DNA of 64,000 nt from contig OY987264.1 of the NCBI GenBank assembly GCA_963920665.1, forward strand, positions 33,646,906 through 33,710,905, read 5' to 3'. The stretch comes from Straminergon stramineum (taxonomy: Eukaryota > Streptophyta > Bryopsida > Hypnales > Calliergonaceae). Positions within the stretch are counted from its first letter, which is position 1, and each line of letters begins with the position of its first letter. Of this stretch, positions 25,135-37,445 are shown in pieces. The notes below the pieces were generated by a model that ran no database searches, had not been told where the DNA came from, and was given only the letters and a program-made list of their open reading frames with translations. The translations under genes were made by a program, and so were the position numbers.

Positions 25135-25798
25135 CACGAATGTTTAATATGAAAGAGTTACAAGAGAAATGTCATGAAATATTGAACTTTCCAATTCCCA
25201 CACCTCCACAATCATGGCTGGTCTCCAACTCGATGCACACTCACTTACTAGTAAAAACATGGCCTCCTTTGACTAGGGAAATGATCCCCTTATCCAAAGA
25301 CATAAGGAACTGGTCGAAGTGGTCATGTGCATCTTCTTGTGGGTCATTGTCCGAACAGCCTGATGACCTAAGTTAGCGCATCTCCGCTGCCGCTCAGGTG
25401 CTTTTGTCCCTCTGCGCAGCCCCTTTGGATTCATCGATGGCTGGTTGGGAGTAGGTTGCAATGTTTGCAATTTCCGAAAATCAGTGGCAGAGCCTGCGGA
25501 GGATTCTCTGGAGAAGGCCATTCAAATTGCCCAATACCGGTATCAACTTTTCATGACACAAAACGTAGAATAGAGCTGAACTGAACGATCATTCTCACTC
25601 TCACGCAGCAGATATTCAAATATTCGATTCTGCTGTCTGTCTGCGCGTCTGTCTGTGTGACTGTCTGTCTGTGCAGGCACACACAGAAAATGTCAGGTCT
25701 TCGAGTACCTTACGAAGTGAACTTATTGTAAGTTAACTGCTGGGAGAAACTTTGCTGGACGGAGTGGGAAGAATTGAGCAGGGTACCTTAGGAGCTAC
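25135..25798. other. GC-richer spacer with CTGT repeats
   Basis: Contains a CTGT/CTGC-rich microsatellite-like run around 25630-25680 and two overlapping frames (25140-25376 +, 25273-25521 -) without recognisable domains. No gene supported. Confidence 0.45.
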
Positions 25799-25859
25799 AG
25801 TAGCTTCCCATCCCTCCCTCTCTTTTACCCCCAAGCACTCCTCAGTTCATATTCATTAA
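25799..25859 (+). repeat. Tandemly duplicated host segment, copy A, left part
   Basis: Matches 26925-26986: both contain CTTCCCA(T/C)CCCTCCCTCT, then CTTTT and a ...CTCC(T/G)CAGT... stretch. Copy A is broken at TTAA by the element at 25860-26807 and resumes at about 26812; copy B is continuous. Confidence 0.65.
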
Positions 25860-26811
25860 CCCCTCAAGGCCCAAGCAGTTTCTGTACTTTTTCACAAGGT
25901 TGAACTTTGATTGACAGTATGCATTGTACATCAAGTTTATTACATGATGTCAATTGCACTTTTGAACATCCCCGTTCAATATGAACATCATATTAATATG
26001 AAATTTACTTAAGGGCCACTTCACACTACGGCACAAGGTCGAGAGTCCGTCGATTTCAGCCAATGAGATTGCAGAAACCCAAGAGTTTGGCCTCTCGAGC
26101 CTTCACACAAGGAGGCACAACCCAAAGTTATTTGCCCTCTTTTGTTTATTTGTTTATTTATTTTTGTTTATTTATTTATTTATTTATTATTATTATTATT
26201 ATTATCTTTAAAAATTTTTTTTTTTTTTTGTGTCCCCATTGGGGTTTGAACCCTAGTCTCCACCATTACAATGGGGAGTCTTTGCATTCTATGAACCTAC
26301 TTCCCTTCAATGTTTAATGTCACCTTTTTATTCCATTTATATCCTTCATATTCCTTGTTTAATGATGAGAGCATGTGCTGTAATTATTTTTCCAAGGCCA
26401 TTTTTGACTCCTTTCTCATGTTTTTTAACCTTTTGCTTGAAAAAATTGTCACATGGGTGACAATTTACTGAAAATTTCAGAAATTGGATGGATTAGAAGT
26501 TTAAAAAATGGAATAGGTTTGGACTTTGGGCTTGGACTTTGGGTTTGGACTTTGGACTTTGGCCTTTGGAGGCTTCACACTATGGCCGGCCAAGGGCTCC
26601 AATTCCTAGTTTTTTTGGCCTATTTATTGCTCATTTCCTTAGACTCTCACCAAAGTTTGGCCACTCAATCCCACGGCCTCTCAACTTGGACGGCCATAGT
26701 GTGAAGAGGCCCTAAATATACTTAGGAGAATGTAGGAAAATGAAGTTATAACTTTGACCTGTTGAACAAGTGAGAGGCCCAAAACAACCTCCTTGAGTCT
26801 TGAGGGGTTAA
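25856..26811. mobile_element. TTAA-flanked TIR element, copy 6, with a nested insertion
   Basis: TTAA at 25856-25859 and 26808-26811. The left end is CCCCTCAAGGCCCAAGC and the right end, reverse-complemented, CCCCTCAAGACTCAAGG. Of its 948 bp, 700 bp plus a three-base duplication belong to the nested Tourist-like element at 26013-26712, leaving about 245 bp of its own. It splits copy A of a duplicated host segment, so the uninterrupted copy B at 26925-27075 acts as an empty-site reference. Confidence 0.72.
26013..26712. mobile_element. Tourist/PIF-Harbinger-like element, copy 2 (nested)
   Basis: Begins GGGCCACTTCACACTACG and ends with the reverse complement of GGGCCTCTTCACACTATG. TAA flanks both sides (26010-26012 and 26713-26715). 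It is collinear with the element at 3750-4332 but longer, through low-complexity TTTA/TTA runs at about 26145-26230. It is inserted inside the TTAA element 25856-26811, so it is the younger of the two. No transposase. Confidence 0.78.
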
Positions 26812-26875
26812 TTCTAGACGATGAATAGAGGCAAGGTTTTGTCCAAAGTATTAAAATTATATGTTGAAATCTTCA
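26812..26875 (+). repeat. Tandemly duplicated host segment, copy A, right part
   Basis: Bases 26819-26873 (GATGAATAGAGGC ... TTTTGTCCAAA ... GTATTAAAATTATAT) match 26991-27075 (CATGAACAGAGGC ... TTTTGTCCAAA ... GTATTGAAATAATAT). Together with 25799-25859 this is the copy interrupted by the TTAA element. Confidence 0.65.
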
Positions 26876-26924
26876 AAAGGCAACCTTCTTTCGTGACTAA
26901 TTTGACGAAACTGAGGAGATTGAG

Positions 26925-27075
26925 GAGCTTCCCACCCCTCCCTCTCTTTTCCCTTCGAGTGCTCCGCAGTACGTCCATATGATATATTCTCATGAACAGA
27001 GGCCTGCGATGTATATATTTTGTCCAAATCATCTCTCATTCATTCAAAGTATTGAAATAATATATTCTTCTGAAT
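26925..27075 (+). repeat. Tandemly duplicated host segment, copy B (uninterrupted)
   Basis: Continuous counterpart of the split copy A. At the place where copy A holds the TTAA element, this copy reads straight through from ...CATATGATATATTCT into CATGAACAGAGGC. The frames 26814-27032 and 26857-27039 on the minus strand overlap it and are not called as genes. Confidence 0.65.
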
Positions 27076-28818
27076 TTTTAAACAACAACTTTCCAGCAGA
27101 ACTACTCTGATGACATTATAAGGTACAAGTTAAAATATATTTGCACTACGGTAGTATGGTATCAGCAAAAATGTGCACAGTTTCCAATCGGTTACTCAAT
27201 CCGATCAGTCCTGAGCCAAATGATTAGCACCATGACACAATTCAGCCACTCCCAGTTAATTCCGAATTCTTTATTCGGGGTTCAATCTCCGTATCCTCGA
27301 GTTTTATAAATTTATAACCCTTGTACTTACCAGGCATCACGCAGGTTGTTGAGCATTTCTCTTTATGATATAATTATACTGTATATATCTACATGGCTGT
27401 GTCAGAGAGAGGGTTACCTTACTAGACCTTTCCTCCTGTCCTTTGAATTTATTTTCTAGTTCTTAATTTGTTTTCGCCACAAATTAAAGGTGCCTGCCTG
27501 AGGCAGTTCCTCCTGTTTTCATCCCGGTGGGACGTTTCACTTCAAGCCCCGGCTGCCCCCCCTGTCTGCGCATTGCATTGCAGTTCCAGTTTCACTTCAA
27601 GCCCTGCCTGCATGTCGATCTGCGCATTTCAGTTTCACCAGGCAGTTAGTACTGGCCGGGAGCAGACTCTGTCAAGGGTCGAGTAAGTTCCGGGGACGGT
27701 GGGGTACCTGCAGCCTGGCCTACGGAGGGGGTTAAATGGATGATCAGTACTACAGCAACAGATCGACAGAGTATGCGTACCCCAGAAATATACCAAAGTG
27801 AAACCCTTCCCTTCAGCCCTTCTTCTTTTGTCTGGGAGCGAGTTAAGTTAGTTCTGCACATATAAGTAATTGTTTTGGAGGAAAAATTTGGCGATGAATC
27901 GAAGCCCCCCATTTTGCGGAATTGAGCACTACATCTTCTTATGCCGATATCACTCTTTCCGGGGTGAGTGTACGCTTCTAGATGAATACTTTAAGTTTCG
28001 TTCATATTCTTCATGTTTCATCCATTTCTATACATGTAAATTAAACAGCTTCATCAGTCCAGCAAAGATCGCCTTTTACACTGCCCCAAATAAATGCCCC
28101 CCCTGATTACCCGGCCTTCCCTTGGTTTCCAAATTAAGCTTACCGCAGTTAAGAATAGTACACTCGATCATGGTTTTCACGGTACAGAAGCGACTGCTGC
28201 ACCAAGTGCATGCAGTAATAGAATAGGTTCATCTGCAGGACTGACGACTGCTGATGGAATCCCCGATTGGGATTGCTCACTACTCCCCATCATAATACAC
28301 CCAGATCTAAGCTTTGATGAGTGCAATTGCAGGTGATTTCCACAGCAGATTTTTTTTTGGTTTAGCTAGCTAGCTTGTAGTCAATGAATAGAATCATTCA
28401 ATTGCAATTTCCATAAATCTGACTTTTTCTCCTTGACTGCAGCTGCTTGGGATTTTCTACCAATTCTTTTACTTTCTCGCTTGCAAGACTAACTTAGTTG
28501 AAGGGTCTGTCTGACTGTCTGCCACTGTAGGTAGGTACTCATTGTAAAACCGATGATCCCAGGTGGGCTACAAGTTCAAGTTCAAGGAGGGTTCTCTCCC
28601 TGTCTGAGGTGCCCCACTTCTTCTGAGTTCTGACCCGTGATACTCATTGCCGCCTCAGCTTGTCAGGCAGTAGACCTTCAGGAGTTTCAGGTAGGAGAGG
28701 TTTTCGAGGAGGCTACCAGGTTCAGGTAGGCTGCAGCTAAGTTAGCGCAGCTCAAGGTGTTGCCTTGTGACGGCATTGTCTTCCTCTAGCTCAGACCCTG
28801 GACTGTCACTTCGTTGGG
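27076..28818. other. Upstream region of the receptor-kinase gene
   Basis: GC rises from about 27,480 onward, with CCTGCC, CTGTCT and TAGCTAGC runs. It probably holds the promoter and perhaps a spliced leader of the ERECTA-type gene that starts at 28,969. No core promoter element stands out clearly. The frames here (27468-27686, 27646-27912, 27870-28106, 28094-28336) show no domain. Confidence 0.4.
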
Positions 28819-28923
28819 ATGTTTTGCGGCTCACCTGCTTGCTTGCAATTGCTGGCTGTTAGCAAGCCGTTGCGTCCATTCCCAAGCTTCGGTTGCAAAT
28901 TGTGTGTAGGGGATCAGTGGTGA
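28819..28923 (+). CDS. Possible 34-codon upstream ORF of the receptor-kinase gene
   Basis: ATG at 28819 opens a 34-codon frame ending in TGA at 28921-28923, 45 bases before the main start codon. The peptide is cysteine-rich and matches nothing I know. It matters only if the transcript leader begins upstream of 28,819, which the sequence alone cannot show. If so, it could lower translation of the kinase. Confidence 0.25.
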   Translation: MFCGSPACLQLLAVSKPLRPFPSFGCKLCVGDQW

Positions 28924-28968
28924 GAGATCGACTTTCCTGAAGGCGTTGAAACTTAGCTAGGCAGCAAG

Positions 28969-31900
28969 ATGACAGGAGCTTCTTTGCAATGGACACAACA
29001 GCTTGTTGTCATGATTCTTATTATTCTCACCTCATGGAGCGCAATGGCGGTAGCAATATCCTTACCTGAGGAGGGTGAGTAAATTTTCTTATGCAGATAA
29101 TTCCTGTGCTGGCTCGTTGAGTTAATATCTGGGATGACTCGCTGTTGGGAGAGCTCATGTCCATGACCTACGAGGGTTGATTAACATTGTTGGAAGGTCA
29201 AGAAGCTGCAATGGAAACAAAATTCATGTGAACGTAGCTCTTAATGTATTGCAGCGTGCAAGAAGTTTCTGTAGTTGTTCTCTTTTTCCAAAACGCTCCC
29301 TCGAAAGTTAGCAGTCTCGAGTGATCAAGAAGCTTGAAAAAATAAAAATTACAGTTCTTAAATAACGCAGCTTTTTGAGAAGTTTCTGTAGTGATACTAT
29401 TTTCTACCAAGTGACACTGCAATGTCTATGAAGAAACGTCCGAGAATGTCATGCCCGCAGATGTAATGCAGGGACGGTAGACGCTCAGTATTATTTGCCA
29501 TTGATAATAACTGCTAAAATATTTGAGCATTGTCCGAGAACTATTAACACTCTACGCAAGCCTGAAATCCAAGAAAATCACTATGCTTCATCTTGAGCCA
29601 CTACCGAGGTTTTGCAAGAGAGTTGGAGTCCCAGCAGCTACGAAGTTATTGCCTGCTTCACAACAGTTTCAGAAAATTTTACTGCAATCTCTACATGGAA
29701 GTCTGAGGACATATTGTGCAATGCCACGCAGTGCGCGCTCTGGTGAACCTGAAAGCGGCATTTCTGAATGGCGACCACGAGTTGCAAGATTGGAACAGCG
29801 GCAGCCAATCGCCATGTGGGTGGATAGGAGTGACCTGCAACAATCTGACCTTCGAAGTGACTGCATTGTAAGTTCCAAAGTGACAAGTGTCCATCGCCAT
29901 TTTGAGAGTTCTTGGTGGTTTAGGGTCCTCAGGGTTTAGTGGCTATGGAACTCCAGAAAGGAACTTCCAGGGGAGTGAGGTTGTTATCTGCCAAGCATTT
30001 GATTTTCGTGCACATGGTTCCACTCTTTGTGGGTTTTCTTGTTGAAGAAGATTTCTAAGCTCTGTCTGGTGTACAGGAATTTATCGGACCTAGGTCTTGG
30101 AGGAGAAATATCACCCTCGATAGGACTCTTACCGAGCCTCGAAATCTTGTAAGACTCATATTCGAGTGTCCTAGAAAGTTGACAAGAGTTCCATTTTTGA
30201 AGCACCCAATACTTTGCATGCATTAGATTATTTCTTTTGAGGGGAGCACATTTATAACACCAGTCGACTTTTGTACGAGGTTCACCCTGACCTGAGAGTT
30301 CATCTGACAGCCTGGGGTCTCTAAAATGGCTATGGCATAGTTTCAAGTGTTGAGCAGTTGATAGTGTGACAAGTTCTAAAGCTGCCGCTACTGTGATAAG
30401 TAACTATGAAAAGTTAATTTGCAGGACTTTCTAGAATGCCGCTTTAGAGGTGGTTATATTAAAGAGATTCGCTCGAGGAGTAATGAGAGATTTGCCTCAC
30501 CTTGTACGTCCCAAGCTGGGCTCAATCTTGAACAAGGATGTTCATCCAGCTAATTGTCAAATTTTCTCTATTTTGCACAGGGATTTCAGCCAGAACAACA
30601 TATCCGGCCAGCTTCCGGTTGAGATATGCAATTGCACGAATCTGAGATGGCTGTAAGTGTAAATGGTAGTATGCCACTGTGGTCGTAATAAACTCCGTCC
30701 ATAACTTCGGTGTTCTGTTCATACGATATCACTTTTCAATGTCTTGCATTGCTGACATCAACACTACAGGAGTAACTGAAATTTGTGACCAATGTAGCTT
30801 TGAAATTTTTTTCTTGAGTACCTCAGTAAAAAAGGTGAGAATGTGAGGTTCTGAGACTGGTGGCTAAGAGGTGCTCCCCTTGGCTGCAGAGATTTGTCTG
30901 CGAATAATCTTGATGGCGAGATTCCATATCTTCTGTCACAGTTGCAGCAGCTTGAACACTTGTAAGTCGTTATTTGTACCTCCTGAAACATGAGCTGCAT
31001 GTATTTTCCACGCTTGTAGACATTCTCTCTGGCACGGCTAGCTTCAGTCTTTGTTTTCATATGAAAAAATCCATAACAACAGCTTCTGAAGTGCTGAGTA
31101 ATCGGGTGTAGGAGTCTGAGGAACAACAAGCTCTCGGGACCTATTCCATCTTCATTTGCAAGCCTTTCAAATCTGAAGTACCTGTAAGCTTCTCCAACCA
31201 GTAACAACGTGTTTTCTGAGTAGATTTTGGTGGTTACTTCATCATTCATGTGCATACTGCATTTGGTCATGTATGCTACTGACAGCAAAGGCTTCCACTT
31301 TGAACAGGGATATGCAGATCAACAACCTCTCGGGTCCCATACCTTCGTTACTCTATTGGAGCGAAACGTTGCAATACTTGTAAGTTGCAATTCATGGGAA
31401 TGACTCTATTTTACCTTATTCGTCCTTGTAAGCTAATTTCTATTAATGAGTTTTCCTGCCTTGCAACAATCTCTTTATGTCCCGACATTTATTTCTGTCC
31501 CGTCAATCTCAAATGGTCTTTCACCTCTGTTGCACTACTGAGTTTCTTTCAATAATATTTTGACAGATTCTTGGATTGATGTCTGTGTTGATCATGATTG
31601 TCCCTATATTTCATCTGGTTCTGTAACTAAGACTTCCACATCGACTGTACCTTATTAACTTTTGACTTGCAGGATGTTGAAGTCAAACCAGCTCACGGGG
31701 GGGTTGTCTGATGACATGTGCAAATTAACACAGCTTGCCTATTTGTGAGTTTCAAAGTCTTCCACTAAATTATTTGTGAATACTACTAATCATGGTCCGT
31801 AGTGAAATGGTTGTTAAATCCACCTTATTCGCTGAAGAAGATGTGTTTGCGAAACAGGACGGACCTAACTCCTCTTGCGTAGTCTAGACTGGAATCGTAC

Positions 31901-34900
31901 CAGCCTTTCGTAATAAACCTTGACAGAAGCTCGGTTTCCTGTTTTGATCACAGCAATGTTCGAGAGAACAAACTTTCAGGGCCAATCCCGCCCGGTGTTG
32001 GAAACTGCACATCGTTTCAGATATTGTAAGCTTCATTTGGTCCTAATTTTTCAGTTCACATTATTCTCTAAGCTTCTAAGAATCTTCAACGGTTACGTAG
32101 CATTTTAAAGTCTGACTCTTGAATACTTTTCGGCAGGGACTTGAGCTATAACAATTTTTCGGGGGAGATTCCTTATAACATTGGCTACTTACAAGTCAGC
32201 ACCTTGTAAGTACAATTTTCTCCCGACTTTTGGAGTGGATTCACGTACTTTGTTCCATGTGCCCAAGCACAAGATTTCAAGTGTAAGTGAACTGACCGTC
32301 AACTAATGTTCTATCTACCCCTATGCAGGTCGTTGGAATCGAACTCGCTTTCGGGAGTAATTCCTGAAGTTTTAGGGTTAATGCAAGCCCTTGTGATTCT
32401 GTAAGTATATTTGTTTTTTTACCAATGTCTTATATGCTGCACTCAAGCTGCACAGGATTGCTTAATATATTCTTCTAATCTGATTATTTTGTTGAAAGAG
32501 TGCTGGATCAAGGATAGCATTAGTATAATAGTGCGAGTAGGAACTGCATTCTTCCTTCCTGTAGCCACCTTCATTGCAAACTGGGAATTTATTCATGTTT
32601 TGGGGAATTTTCTAGTAACTTTTTATTTGGTTCAGAGATCTGAGTAACAACCAGCTACATGGAGAGATTCCTCCAATCCTCGGGAATCTTACTTCACTTA
32701 CTAAACTGTAAGTTGAATTCATAGCCAGTTTACTGTCTAAATTTTGAATTAGCTAGACTAATTTTATGCTTGAAAGATGTAGCAATGTTGTACGGTGACT
32801 TTCCAGAAAGTTACCTACTGCAATGGGCTGACAATGAGATTCAAATCTGCAGATATCTCTACAATAACAACATAACAGGGACTATACCGATGGAATTTGG
32901 AAACATGTCTCGACTGAACTACCTGTAAGAAACTTCTCTCACAGTACTTTTTTGGTTTAAAGATATTTAAACCGACTCTGTTGCCATGTGCTCATAATCG
33001 CTAAGTGAAAACTCTTGTAACCAGTATTTCGTAGTGTCTTTCTTGGTTGGAAAAGGAGGGGATATCTTTTGAAACGTTTGTTATTTCCCACAGAGAACTG
33101 AGCGGTAACCGCTTGACGGGGGCGATACCGTCCGAATTAAGCTACCTCACTGGGCTATTCGAATTGTAAGTCTTCAATGTTTAACTCCGGATTTAAGACA
33201 CTGATCTGTGAGAGTATCATTTTCAATTTGGTCAGTCTCCCGAAATTATTTTGATGAAACCCAAAGGATCAGCAAAAGTGACAATCGCCATCTCGCAGGG
33301 ATTTGTCTGGCAATCTGCTCTCTGGGTCAATTCCAGAAAATATCAGCTCTCTGACTGCTCTTAACATTCTGTAAGATCATATATATTCCCATTCTTAGTT
33401 CAGAGGGCTGCTTTTCTGATACATGCCATCATTTACCCTCTCGGTTCAATTATTCCTGTATCAAAATGTGTGAGTCTGATATTTAACAAGGATTTCAGTA
33501 AAATTAGACAATTTCTTGAGGAGAATTTTCCTTGTGATTCATCGGTCTATGGTCAAACCACAGGGAGACCTCATGAATTTTGAGAAGATTCTCATTATAA
33601 TATTATCCAAAAGTTCCTAAAGTAAATAGTTTACTTTGATTGAAAGCGTTTTCATTCATAGTCTCTTATCTTTGGCATGCATAAGCGAGATGCAGTATTG
33701 ATGTGCTTTGTGGTGTATGATCAGGAATGTGCACGGAAACAATTTAAGTGGAAGCATCTCTCCAGAGCTTCAGCAGCTGACCAACCTCACCCTACTGTGA
33801 GTTTCTTGAGATGTTGTGAATCTGACTTCAAGAGATTTCAAAAAGGCATTCCTTGGTCATTCTAATTGAGTACTTATCAGCAACCGGTTATTTTGGCCAG
33901 AAATCTGTCATCCAACCACTTCACCGGAAGTGTGCCAGAAGAGATAGGAATGATTGTGAACCTCGACATACTGTAAGTCTAAACTCTCTTCTTGCCGCTC
34001 CAAATAACAGCAACTCCAATGTTACTGGAATAAGATAATTTGTGAAAACAAATTGAGCAATGAATGTCCTTTCCCACATCTTTGTACAATGTACGCAAGT
34101 CGTCTAAATTCCTATGAATTCTTGTGCAGGGATTTGTCACACAACAATCTGAGTGGGCAAATACCTACTTCAATCTCGACCCTGGAGCATCTGCTTACAG
34201 TGTAAGACCCACTAAAACATGAAATTCTTAAGCACTGCCTTATCGTCAAAACAAGTAAACCATTAGAAGAAAACTTTGCAGATTTGTTCCTTTGAGTTCC
34301 ATTCAGTGCCAGGGTACTTGACCATTCATATCTCAAAAAGTTAATACACTTATTCGGAATTTGTGTTAGCACGGTATTTTTTCGCAACGTAGTTCTGTCA
34401 TCATGCAAAGCCCATGGTCTGCACTTGTGCAGTAGTACAGGGAATTAAGAGGCTTGGGGACCAAATAGCTAAGCAACCTACTTTATTGTGATTGCAGAGA
34501 TCTTCATGACAACAAATTTAATGGCACAGTCCCGATTGTGTTGGGCAACTTGAAGAGTCTCAACTTTCTGTACGTTACAAGCTTCAAAACGTTTTTGGGA
34601 ATGGTAGAGCTGGGTTGAAATCTTTTGTCAAAACTGTCTAGAGTTGATGATGCCTCTGTATGCTGAGCGAGAGATGTATTCTGTCAAGAGAACGACTCGA
34701 TTAATGTTTCTGTAACTATTTTGATTTGAATTGGATACTTGCACTTCAAGAGAGAAAATGGTTAAGTTTTTTTATATTGGGGTAATTGCAGTGACTTGTC
34801 GCACAACCATATCCAAGGACCTATTCCACCAGAGCTAGGTGAACTTCTAGAGCTGTTGTACCTGTAAGTACCTTACATATCTTAATCTTCTACACGCTTT

Positions 34901-37445
34901 TTCTGCTGATAGGTACTCAAACCACGCAATATTCTGATTGTTTCTTGGTTTCTTATGATGTTCAGGGACTTGAGTTATAACAATCTTTCAGGCCCCATCC
35001 CGGTGCCTCTCAAAGAATGCTTCAGCTTGAAACACTTGTAAGTTCTGAATTCTTGGCAAGATCGTTTCATTGCCTGTACTTCTACATCAATGTCAGGGTA
35101 TGTTAAGAGAGCACTCATTGCTTACTGAGGAAATAGTTGTGTGATGAAGGTCATTCTCAATGTCCCTTGAAACATTAGCGTTCTGTCTAACTTGTACCCT
35201 AAAAACTTCCAAGAGAGTCATGATTTCTCAAATCATGTTATTGTATGCAGGAACTTGTCTTACAATCATCTCTCGGGTGCTATTCCTCGAGATCAGATCT
35301 TCGCAAAGTTTCCAGCCAGCAGGTCAGTTGAGCATTAATAGGAAAAAGCATTTGCTGTTGGAATTATTCAGGTACTATTGCAGTTGACATGCAACCATGA
35401 GGTCTATTCGAACAGTTAAAAGTCTCCACCATTTTCCCGTTGCGTTTCTTCTTATGGTTAGTAAAACCTCACTTGGTTAATGGCAGCTACACTGGGAACC
35501 CGCTGCTTTGCATGAACAGCAGTTCAACTTGTGGACTGGTCACTCAGCAGCCTAAAGAAATTGCATCGCAACCCTCAGGTTTGCATGAAACCTTAGAAAG
35601 ATTTCATTCCAAAAGTTTATGCAATGTCTCCTTCCACAATTTTTTGGATTCGTAACTTTCTCCAGTCTTGCTCCGGGTGCTAATGTCCAGCAGCCAGTCA
35701 CTAACATCAACATCGTGCAGGCGCGCTTGGGGTATCGGCAACGTGGGGAATTACTATATCAGCACTTTGCTTGCTCGCTCTCCTGACTATTGTGGCCATT
35801 CGATATGCGCAACCACGAGTGTTCTTGAAAACCTCCAACAAAACATCTCAAGGTACGGAGATGTAGACAGTCTAGATGTGAGTATATATTATTCTTAGCT
35901 TCTGTTTTCTTACAGCAAATTCAGAGAATATGACACGCCTTTCAATGATATTCAAATCTAGACATACTTCTAGCAAGGTTCTTCCAACTTGACAGGTGCT
36001 AATTTCCACTGGATGAAACGGAAAGCAGGTCCACCAAGTTTTGTGATATTTCACCTGGGCATGGCTCCACAATCTTATGACGAGATGATGCGACTCACAG
36101 AGAACCTCAGCGAGAAGCATGTGATCGGGCGAGGTGGTTCAAGCACAGTCTACAGGTGTTCCCTTAAGAATGGCCATCCCATTGCAATCAAGAAGCTGTA
36201 CAACCAGTTTGCACAAAATGTTCATGAATTTGAGACGGAGTTGAAGACGCTAGGGAACATCAAGCATCGGAACCTTGTCACTCTCCGCGGCTACTCCATG
36301 TCCGCCATTGGCAACTTCCTCTTCTACGATTACATGGAAAATGGAAGCCTTTATGATCATCTTCATGGTAACTCTCCCAACGAACACCTGCATCTGGAAA
36401 ACATATATCCATTGACCTTCATAAGAAAATTTCAATTTCTGAATAGTTCCTTTGACAAGAAACTTTGTTCTGACGATGGAAAATATGAATCTCCGATGTA
36501 GGGCATGTGAAGAACAAGCTCGACTGGAATATAAGGCTCAAAATTGCAGCGGGAGCGGCACAAGGACTAGCTTACCTTCATAGAGATTGCAAACCTCAAG
36601 TCGTCCACCGAGATATCAAATCATGCAACATACTCCTCGATGTTGATATGGAAGCTCACGTTGCTGACTTCGGCATTGCAAAAAATATTCAGCCAGCAAG
36701 AACGCACACTTCCACTCACGTCCTGGGCACAATTGGGTACATAGATCCTGAGTATGCACAGACGTCCCGCTTGAATGAAAAATCGGATGTGTACAGCTTC
36801 GGAATTGTTCTCCTGGAGCTTCTCACGAACAAAAAGGCCGTCGATGACGAAGTGAATCTGCTTGATTGGGTACACCAATCACAACTCTTTTTTCTCATTG
36901 ATGATCTGGAAACTGGAAACTGGGATTTCTGCAAATCTTTGATAGCCCATTTTCTCAGGTTGCAGAACCGCTGAAGAAGTGTTTGCAGCAAAGGTGGACT
37001 TACAAAAATAGTTACCTAGCAAAATTTCTGTGACCTTTTGGCAGATTCTGTAACCAATGTGGAAACTGAGATTTGTGCAACCTTCTTGCAGGTCATGTCT
37101 AAACTGGAAGGCAAAACGATCCAAGATGTGATCGATCCACACGTTCGAGCTACATGTCATGATCTGGACGCTCTGGAGAAAACTCTCAAGCTCGCTCTTC
37201 TTTGCTCGAAGCTCAACCCTTCTCACCGTCCATCAATGTATGACGTATCACAAGTTCTGCTTTCCCTCCTTCCCATGCAATCTGAAGGCGACAGTATGAC
37301 CTCCAAGGCATCTCTAACCGCAAACCAGCGGCGCTACGTCGACATGTACAGCTCCAAGCACACCGAAGCTATTTCTCTCAGCAACAGTTCCTCCGAAGAC
37401 ACTCTCCTGTACCAATTCAAGGAGGTGATATCTAGAAAACTGTAG
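28969..37445 (+). CDS. ERECTA-like: ERECTA-family leucine-rich-repeat receptor kinase (27 exons, 998 residues)
   Basis: Plasma-membrane receptor Ser/Thr kinase of the ERECTA/ERL type; the family perceives EPF/EPFL cysteine-rich peptides in stomatal and organ patterning. Exons: 28969-29074, 29732-29867, 30077-30148, 30581-30652, 30890-30961, 31112-31183, 31308-31379, 31673-31744, 31954-32025, 32137-32205, 32329-32400, 32636-32707, 32853-32924, 33094-33165, 33299-33370, 33725-33796, 33901-33972, 34130-34201, 34498-34569, 34792-34863, 34966-35037, 35251-35322, 35487-35578, 35721-35852, 35996-36367, 36502-36869, 37092-37445. Signal peptide about 1-29; cap with CGWIGVTC; 20 LRR units, one per exon 3-22, all phase 2 and 72 nt except exon 10 (69 nt); membrane span about 593-619; kinase with GRGGSS loop 679-684, Lys700, HRD Asp796, DFG Asp814 and [10 protein letters not shown], so probably active. 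The juxtamembrane [17 protein letters not shown] stretch is the family hallmark. An in-frame TAG at 28954-28956 supports the start. The donor after exon 23 (GTTTGC) is weak; otherwise the model is secure. Length is close to Arabidopsis ERECTA (976). Confidence 0.95.

Noticed and set aside
27270..27300. tRNA T-arm-like GGGGTTCAATCTCCG
   Set aside because: The loop has the wrong length, and no acceptor, D or anticodon arm can be placed at proper distance.
30764..31288. 174-codon minus-strand frame over the receptor-kinase gene
   Set aside because: It overlaps LRR exons 5 and 6 and their introns in antisense and has no domain.
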